Below are positions 24,701-26,099 of a stretch of DNA of 26,099 nt, in pieces; the first letter of the stretch is position 1; every line of letters starts with the position of its first letter. The DNA is taken from IMG/VR virus record IMGVR_UViG_3300013126_000209, positions 1 through 26,099 of that record; one strand, written 5' to 3'. Source of the stretch: a virus. A model generated the notes under the pieces. The model was not told the DNA's origin and searched no databases. It worked only from the letters and a program-made list of their open reading frames with translations. The position numbers and the translations under genes were made by a program.

Positions 24701-26099
24701 TCCAAACAATGACAAAGCTATTATTGTAAAACTAAATGAAAATTTATTAAACACTGATGATTATTATTTTGATTATAATAATTTAACTATAACTCTTTTT
24801 GAGACACCTGAAGAAAATCAAGACTTATCTATAATTGGTCTAGGATTCAATGGTTTAGATATGATAGAAACTAATAGTTTTGTTGTAGAAGAAGATAGTG
24901 AAATTATCATATTAGATATTGATCATCAACCAAATGTTAGAGTGTTTACAGTCGTAGCAGGCAGAGTACTAACTAATATACCATTTAAAACTTACGGAGC
25001 TTGGCAAAATACTGTATTTTATAAAATAGGTGATGAAATAGTGTATCAAAATACATTGTTTAGAAGCTTAGTCAATAGTAATAGAAATAATTTGCCTTTT
25101 GTTTTAGATATAGCAGATAATACTCAAATACCAAATGAAAAGTTTTGGGAAAAAATACAAGATAATGTAGATGCTTATATTAAAGTTGGTAAAATTGGTA
25201 TTAGATTCCCAGAAGTAGTTAAACAAGGTGATATACTGGTATTCAGTGTGTTTTTAAGCAGTGATGTAAGTCAAAGTATTTTGACTAGGGAAATTATTAT
25301 AAGCAATGGTACTAGTACTATATTCAATTTACAAAATTTTGTAGGATATAAAATACCACTGGGTGTTAGTACTATAGTTAGAGTCGGTGATGATATATTG
25401 AATAGTGTAGATCAATTCAAATTTACTCTAACTAATAGAAGAACACAATATCCTATACCATTGAATAAAAATGATTTAGATGTTTATGCAAGTACTGATT
25501 ATGAAGTGTTTATAGATGGTGTAAAAGTTCCTGATGCTATTGCATATACTTTAAATTTATTAGATGGCGTAATAACTATCAAACCTAATTATTATAGAGA
25601 AAATGCTTTAGTTTTAGTTACTATAGTTAAATTTGCTGAATATTTTATAGACAATACACTAGGATACAGTAGAATAAGATTTAGAGTGCCCTTTCCAGCA
25701 GGTACTCGAATAGAAATTATTGCAATGACTAACCACGATCTGTTAGGTATTAATAGATCATATCTAGATATACAAAAAGATAATACTTTACTATTAGAAA
25801 ATGCTTATTATCTATTGTTAATTCAAGCTAGTGGTGGAGTATTTTATCTAGATCAGGAAATTAAAAATAGTAATTATGTATGGGTCACTAAAAACAAAAA
25901 ATTACTAATTCCTTTAACAGATTATATATTACAAGAAGATAAAAAGAGCATCAAATTAGTAGAAGAACCTAATGGTGATGATAAGATAGGTATTATTACC
26001 TTTGTTAGTAATATAGAAAGAACTCCTGTAAGCTTTATGTTGTTTAAAGATATGTTAAATGACTATACTTATAAGCGTTTAAGTAGAAATAGAACAACA
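12747..26099 (+). CDS. Giant modular baseplate/tail structural protein in the gp7 position, C-terminus beyond window
   Basis: The frame runs for 4451 codons without a stop and is still open at the edge, so the protein exceeds roughly 500 kDa. I followed it codon by codon; no frameshift is needed. It begins MSEQNEYPVPLDKDQKRKAS, then RFLPKFYRTDANQKFL and an aromatic block YSWDPHINWDKFVNYLQYYW (about 130-149). Later come a cupredoxin-like region (192-371), conserved-looking blocks (WSRYNRWFHKEVIEQTA about 478-494; LPGFWRGVYKWYYDTDR near 1220; QKRQYLSNIIKNDVSEFKFY near 1934), five Trp/Tyr modules, an interrupted propeller (about 2419-2895), paired GxGY repeats and a helical block (3479-3577). 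Position after gp6 equals T4 gene 7 (1032 residues), and overlap with gp6 implies baseplate assembly. I recall similar blocks in uncultured marine T4-like phages. A peripheral baseplate or host-contact role is inference; no enzyme motif was seen. Confidence 0.9.
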   Translation, partial: MSEQNEYPVPLDKDQKRKASRFLPKFYRTDANQKFLAGTIDNLIQRGTAQRLNGFIGRKNSKSSKASDIFLSEVSDDRANYQLEPCLIAEDNLGNTTFFKDYIDYINTIDVLGGINNNHERLNQQEIYSWDPHINWDKFVNYLQYYWLPYGPDTVPISGTKTLDIISTYNIELVDEGDNFAYLFTPDALTRNPDLRLYRGETYRFEINVPEHPLSIRTNRTASRTPEFKGSQSFNYTQHGVNNFIVEILNNNDDINTLLSEVYINGEKVEQNKFTFYLNEDKKNVLLLENNIEENDIVILDFFILKDNDEFRYLDGIKIFDRINDKLVPSKNFNIKNGVLEFTVSVNAPDILYYVSDDNPDTSGMIKIFDIEENTSIDVESEVIGKKSYTSNGVTLSNGMKIKFRGLVTPKFYRDKEFYVEGVGESIMLVDVATLEVVNDIAYNVDVNFDSNGFDQLAFNNINYAALDKDYILINRSSLDRNPWSRYNRWFHKEVIEQTARALGKLAVFDQDKRAKRPIIEFNPNIRLFNFGNHSKANIDLLDDFTKDVFSIVEGALGYIIDGVELVNGHRVIFTADTDPRVKNKVFRVEFLDIFDEDLQRTYRRIHLAEEPDTEPELDQTVLVLAGNILGGQMFWFNGSTWKLGQYKSGLNQCPLYDIFDEEKVSLSNLSKYEGSTFKGNKLFSYKIGNASIDSELGFSLTYRNINNIGDIVFDFNLTSEDFKYKDGTKIISDILSNKYLEHYTPQQEKRLVNGWIKNNLANVQPIVRIYKQEYKVQNDIKSLVLNDFALDIFDDYNDLDDLRVKVYINDKRLDESQYEIYNGVIYKHVGLQNDIDINDIVTIKCYTKKPKNSIGYYEFPVNFQNNPLNENIETFTLGEVIDHVDSIVDNVDNFVGIYPGSSNLRDIGQLSTKGLKFLQHSGSLNLALYHLTDKNANIIKALESGMNDYSKFKKSIIFNSEYLEEGLTPKQALDQLLKKINENKTINMPYYFSDMLAYTAHTHTQFKLKEFVQTSFPLSSIFTLEEINPKAVYIYVNNNLLLYGKDYTFTRTGFIEVFASLKENDLVDLYEYNSTDGCFVPPTPTSLGLYPKYEPKKYVDDTFLEPRTVIQGHDGSIVLAFDDFRDDIILEFEKRIFNNIKINYDPTLIDIYDYIEGSNRPSLYNKEEFNRILSTSFFKWTTLIDQDYTKQELYLQSNPFTYNYSEVQSFDLVTLPGFWRGVYKWYYDTDRIHICPWESLGFSMEPIWWKEVYGPAPYTSDNYVLWNDLRDGIIREPNKGTRVNERFVKPVLNNIPVDSNGNLLDPIQANLATGLFNTRLEKNYIFGDISPVESAWRRSSYYPFSLLKTIILMTPNKVFSLYYDRSRIVKNSAAQNVYKDTGLRIRLKDILLPNTGSTQQRTQTSGLVNYIVDYLVNNKNQFLTEYANNLKNLTNKISHRLSGYSSKEKYNLILDSRNIKSTTSVFVPNENYKIFLNTSSPTKKLFYSGVIITKIRNRYGVGYEIKGYSVSQPYFYYYPWAKPGYDINVGGISESYIIWDTNQRYIAGNIVKINELYYRVKISHTSSTNPDYDYLQKLPTLPIVGGVDANIRSIFDPIPLVLNYGTIIYNVQEVVDFLLGYGEYLKSQGFIFDTYIPELKNVANWVTSTKEFLFWITQNWSSGRDVYDEWEELTNYKVGDLVFYNRNFYQTKIEHVTSSVFDPSYYTPIDNINTEGASAISLSPAALAIELKNEYNVVDEITDFFEYEIFRADGVKYRAGDLNYYRDGNNFIIKPKNLDVGIYGFGCYLIQKEHVVVIDNLTQFNDVIYNTPTGYRQERIKVYGYKTIDWDGSLYSPGFVYDTANLQEWTSWVDYAIGDIVKYKEFYYTASKKIPGNESFDINDWVRINETPESKLLPNWDYKSLQFLDFYDLDSDNFDYDQQRIAQHLIGYQKRQYLSNIIKNDVSEFKFYQGMITEKGTKNSLSKLFDVLGPEDGNSLTFLEEWALRVGRYGAIDAFEEVEFILDESLFKLEPQAIELVDIVDPNKVDFVIRQTPNDIFLKPNQYSNNIWPVNNNYEPLLKTPGFSKIEFAKLIIDDLDDILVEQTNETLSIVDLVSGDYVWCGFEKKINQFDDDWCIYRYNKLYLVATVIEPTGTTLDIQFDLWYDFNIDDLVGFTSEYSKFNQFFKITYINQADKTITIDLPSGFNFDNLDQSTIQTFVFTLQRFNSIDDFVIPKYLNIQSNSWPYGELVWFNGDKKSIWKNYKVYQQKTLKNLSLNSIPELGSRVSVNKDSTILLAKSSNGEQWKGTWTSNITYNLNDVVFQDQLFWRCFKSSSTQEFFNPSKTLNEVNVDSFPTNNGFFSCANRDYLREGSLIQVFGTLATGENDGQISGYVDGNIYKIPTDGLPELTNLFKLVNLDDTELTTVDGDTTGLSFVLLGDWTETNSSNSEIIVYDKPYLSNQWSKKQSIPSRQNTFNFGDILAISDDARYLAISGITRTIDDSNWQKSVLIYSVPQKTLTFSSNFTLTTGNRLSHLQNKIIIESHLLLDGALIKYSTTDTTIKGLENNEEYYVKVIDSDSFRLCRDVELEDIVQLGQTLSGTHYITNLKLSQDYSLEVIIDNPQGFDQDFGTKFKFSRIDNPNPNLVTYKFYANKIGTGLFVFNFPNITSYTLIEKSSSSEFAYDYDVNDDGSKIIISDPAKVNGEVYVYSASNNYTTIQQTIIAVNTQRFGHSTCISVNGNYLAISSTLEDEPFTNQGRVRVYKYATSQYALQQTIENRNAETNEEFGYNLFFANDDLNRYPKTLIIYSKKGDALTLDDSTSIITDANTTADVGRIDVYDRYETKFIFSESLPASNTVLTAPNSMAVADNLIIIGDPSYTNNDGKKEGIVYLQEKKRNTYSWQLFIEEKDKIDLTLFKKIFLYTRANNSLLTYLDIVDPTQGKICGSAEQDIKFKLYYDPATYSYKDSTFTTSVNVDQGLSWTDSYVGVLWWDLRRAKFLDSSIGDIVYNNSVWNTLFPTASIDIYEWVESSVLPSIWDELADTVEGLAEGISGQSLYGDNVYSVKITYDTLSNKSISTYYFWVKNKKLAPTSQNRKFSAIDVASLIANPKNFNIKYISFLDKNAVSLSNVKPLTDNKNVILSVQYWTEDPTNLAIHNEWKIVSDNEKTVIPKNIEEKWFDSLIGNDKNGRSLPNIGLPPKLRYGIENNPNQTMFFNRLEAVKIFIERFNYEFKSVQVDNIDLSELYLKDEIPKFSDGLYDIIKDSYDELRFVIVDTFKQAILTPIISNGKITGVNIINSGFGYKSAPTVMVKGGGVDAIIKTTINSQGSISDVFVVSSGYGYIDNTELIVRPLSVLVRSDRLTLGNWSIYHFINFEWTKVKTKEYDVTDYWYFIDWYSEGYSQFTKVDYLVKGFNELILLKADIGSIVKVENVLGTDDWVLAEKISDDIALDYTKIYKIVARKNGAIQLSSNFYNFRINEQGYDGLLYDSDLYDRIGSIELRIILNALRNKILIDDRRSIYLNLFFSSIRHVLHEQTFVDWVFKTSFVKVLHNVGPLRQKANFNNDNLEDYESYIKEVKPYRTKIREYVSVYNNLENSNSLITDFDLQPYIKNDGTSVSFITQFSNKNVYINNPDLANQYPWRAWKDNLGFNVKDIVIVDSGDGYLLQPTIEIVGECTRPARIKIYISRGRVAKVDIIDQGEGYFNAPSIRIKGQYIETGREAKLIAILGNSPIRSNQLSMKFDRYTKESIDNLLNLSVNDQFIGDGTTTSFDLRYSPILDRDTFTVFINNAELFLTEYTVEKKTSQSRKYTSYYATITFKNPPADQVSIIVSYDKDFNNLNALERIKYFYKPTSGMLGIDFDQLMTGIDYGGVSVTGIGFDKPNLWDGSYSWGSRNWDAGEPTDDELYDTIIDGGNLPKLNPIYRTASGLRADDIIIDGDNFITPTTSPAPEEMLPGHIYDTLAIKVFERNTTVTSEVFCERFITDGSSKDYTITNYPNNDKAIIVKLNENLLNTDDYYFDYNNLTITLFETPEENQDLSIIGLGFNGLDMIETNSFVVEEDSEIIILDIDHQPNVRVFTVVAGRVLTNIPFKTYGAWQNTVFYKIGDEIVYQNTLFRSLVNSNRNNLPFVLDIADNTQIPNEKFWEKIQDNVDAYIKVGKIGIRFPEVVKQGDILVFSVFLSSDVSQSILTREIIISNGTSTIFNLQNFVGYKIPLGVSTIVRVGDDILNSVDQFKFTLTNRRTQYPIPLNKNDLDVYASTDYEVFIDGVKVPDAIAYTLNLLDGVITIKPNYYRENALVLVTIVKFAEYFIDNTLGYSRIRFRVPFPAGTRIEIIAMTNHDLLGINRSYLDIQKDNTLLLENAYYLLLIQASGGVFYLDQEIKNSNYVWVTKNKKLLIPLTDYILQEDKKSIKLVEEPNGDDKIGIITFVSNIERTPVSFMLFKDMLNDYTYKRLSRNRTT
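13320..13859 (+). other. Cupredoxin-like domain in the giant protein, copper ligands apparently lost
   Basis: Residues about 192-371. The opening NPDLRLYRGETYRFEINVPE followed by HPLSIRT and the closing APDILYYVSDDNPDTSGMIK match the first and last strands of cupredoxin-like domains common in marine phage tail proteins. In copper-binding members the closing strand reads like YYxCxxHxxMxG; here Val/Ser and Asn/Pro replace Cys and His. An extra stretch of about 90 residues (NNNDDINTLLSEVYINGEKV to DRINDKLVPSKN) separates the two halves. A structural beta-sandwich role is more likely than redox or metal binding. Confidence 0.45.
17364..17432 (+). repeat. Trp/Tyr 23-residue module, copy 1 (residues 1540-1562)
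   Basis: WDTNQRYIAGNIVKINELYY begins the copy. It fits the shared pattern W-x5-Y-x2-[GN]-[DN] with aromatic residues at positions 19-20, like family 5/12 carbohydrate-binding modules. Gly-Asn replaces the more usual Gly-Asp. Confidence 0.5.
17757..17825 (+). repeat. Trp/Tyr 23-residue module, copy 2 (residues 1671-1693)
   Basis: WEELTNYKVGDLVFYNRNFY is the most canonical copy. Trp 1, Tyr 7, Gly-Asp 10-11, Val 13, Tyr 15 and Phe-Tyr 19-20 match the spacing of chitin/cellulose-binding type modules. It lies 108 bases past the end of a W-rich stretch that also contains FWITQNW. Confidence 0.55.
18294..18362 (+). repeat. Trp/Tyr 23-residue module, copy 3 (residues 1850-1872)
   Basis: WTSWVDYAIGDIVKYKEFYY keeps every key position of copy 2 without a gap and has a second Trp at position 4. 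Confidence 0.55.
18540..18830 (+). other. Predicted helical block of the giant protein
   Basis: Residues about 1932-2028 are Lys/Glu/Leu-rich with a helical look, unlike the beta-rich surroundings: GYQKRQYLSNIIKNDVSEFK, then EKGTKNSLSKLFDVLG and EEWALRVGRYGAIDAFEE. I recall near-identical motifs in marine T4-like phage structural proteins, which suggests a conserved assembly interface. No catalytic pattern is seen. Confidence 0.4.
19626..19694 (+). repeat. Trp/Tyr 23-residue module, copy 4 (residues 2294-2316)
   Basis: WTSNITYNLNDVVFQDQLFW aligns without gaps; Asn-Asp replaces Gly-Asp, and the closing aromatic pair is Phe-Trp. It immediately precedes the propeller-like region. Confidence 0.5.
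20001..21431 (+). other. FG-GAP-like beta-propeller region with an inserted domain
   Basis: Residues about 2419-2895. Repeating blade signals consist of an FG opening, an I/L-A-I-S strand and a closing V-x-V-Y strand: FGDILAISDDARYLAISG with VLIYS; YDVNDDGSKIIISDP with GEVYVYS; RFGHSTCISVNGNYLAISS with GRVRVYKY; EFGYNLFF with GRIDVYDRY; and MAVADNLIIIGDP with GIVYLQE. An earlier half-blade, SFVLLGDW with SEIIVYD, opens it. About 160 residues (2504-2665) interrupt between the second and third blades. Propellers of this kind often serve as binding platforms; here that is inference. Confidence 0.5.
22572..22760 (+). repeat. GxGY beta-repeat pair 1 in the giant protein
   Basis: Residues about 3276-3338. 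Two tandem units share I-x(3)-G-x-G-Y: GVNIINSGFGYKSAPTVMVK and DVFVVSSGYGYIDNTELIV, each about 32-35 residues. Such repeats usually form short beta-hairpins or solenoid-like rungs in phage fibres. Confidence 0.5.
23181..23475 (+). other. Second predicted helical block of the giant protein
   Basis: Residues about 3479-3577. Helix-like sequence with LYDRIGSIELRIILNALRNK, FFSSIRHVLHEQTFVDWVFK and YIKEVKPYRTKIREYV. The last motifs strongly recall marine T4-like phage structural proteins. It sits between the two GxGY repeat pairs. Function is unknown. Confidence 0.4.
23664..23894 (+). repeat. GxGY beta-repeat pair 2 in the giant protein
   Basis: Residues about 3640-3716. DIVIVDSGDGYLLQPTIEIV and KVDIIDQGEGYFNAPSIRIK repeat the pattern of pair 1, about 360 residues further on, followed by a strand ending KLIAIL. 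The SAPTV and NAPSI ends are the most alike between pairs. Confidence 0.5.
25002..25070 (+). repeat. Trp/Tyr 23-residue module, copy 5 (residues 4086-4108)
   Basis: WQNTVFYKIGDEIVYQNTLF keeps Trp 1, Tyr 7, Gly-Asp 10-11 and Tyr 15, far from the other copies and near the window edge. Confidence 0.5.

Noticed and set aside
1-26099. tRNA genes, CRISPR array, insertion sequence or defence system
   Set aside because: No cloverleaf, spaced direct repeats, transposase or defence-type domain was seen; coding sequence fills nearly all of the window.

Overview
The window reads as part of the genome of a T4-like (Tevenvirinae-type) contractile-tailed phage. Nine protein-coding genes fill it almost completely, with no tRNA, rRNA, transposon or CRISPR array seen. 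The core genes can be named from sequence: the gp46/gp47 recombination nuclease, the gp55 late sigma factor, and the baseplate proteins gp53, gp5, gp25 and gp6. The strongly AT-rich DNA and the style of several proteins (spacer-containing Walker A in gp46, gp5 without a lysozyme domain, long gp6) recall marine T4-like phages of cyanobacteria or SAR11-type bacteria. That placement rests on remembered family patterns, and the host cannot be fixed from this window.

Layout. Positions 1-3355 lie on the minus strand and carry, in transcription order, gp55, gp47 and gp46 (gp46 runs off the left edge). Both junctions are 4-base ATGA overlaps, so the three genes look translationally coupled: a late-transcription sigma factor with the two subunits of the recombination/replication nuclease. 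A 76-base divergent region (3356-3431) holds a good sigma70-type promoter facing left (TTGACT, 17 bases, TATAAT). Overlapping its -35 box, a T4-late-type box AATAAATA faces right. Since gp55 is the factor that recognises such late boxes, this small region may link early/middle and late expression.

Positions 3432-26099 are one dense rightward late operon for the baseplate: a gp48-like tail-tube cap, gp53 wedge protein, an 800-residue probable central hub protein, gp5 spike (OB fold plus beta-helix), gp25, gp6, and then an extremely long frame. The genes overlap or lie within 8 bases of each other, except for a 45-base gap before gp6. That gap holds a perfect 10-base inverted repeat over the gp25 stop codon and a weaker late-type box.

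The outstanding object is the last frame. It starts at 12747 with a TGATG overlap to gp6 and stays open to the window edge, giving 4451 codons without a stop and still no C-terminus. It sits where T4 has gp7 (about 1030 residues). Reading it through shows a modular architecture: a cupredoxin-like domain without obvious copper ligands, five gapless copies of a 23-residue Trp/Tyr motif resembling family 5/12 carbohydrate-binding modules, an interrupted FG-GAP-like beta-propeller, four GxGY beta repeats in two pairs, and two conserved-looking helical segments. The best reading is a giant baseplate-peripheral or host-recognition structural protein.
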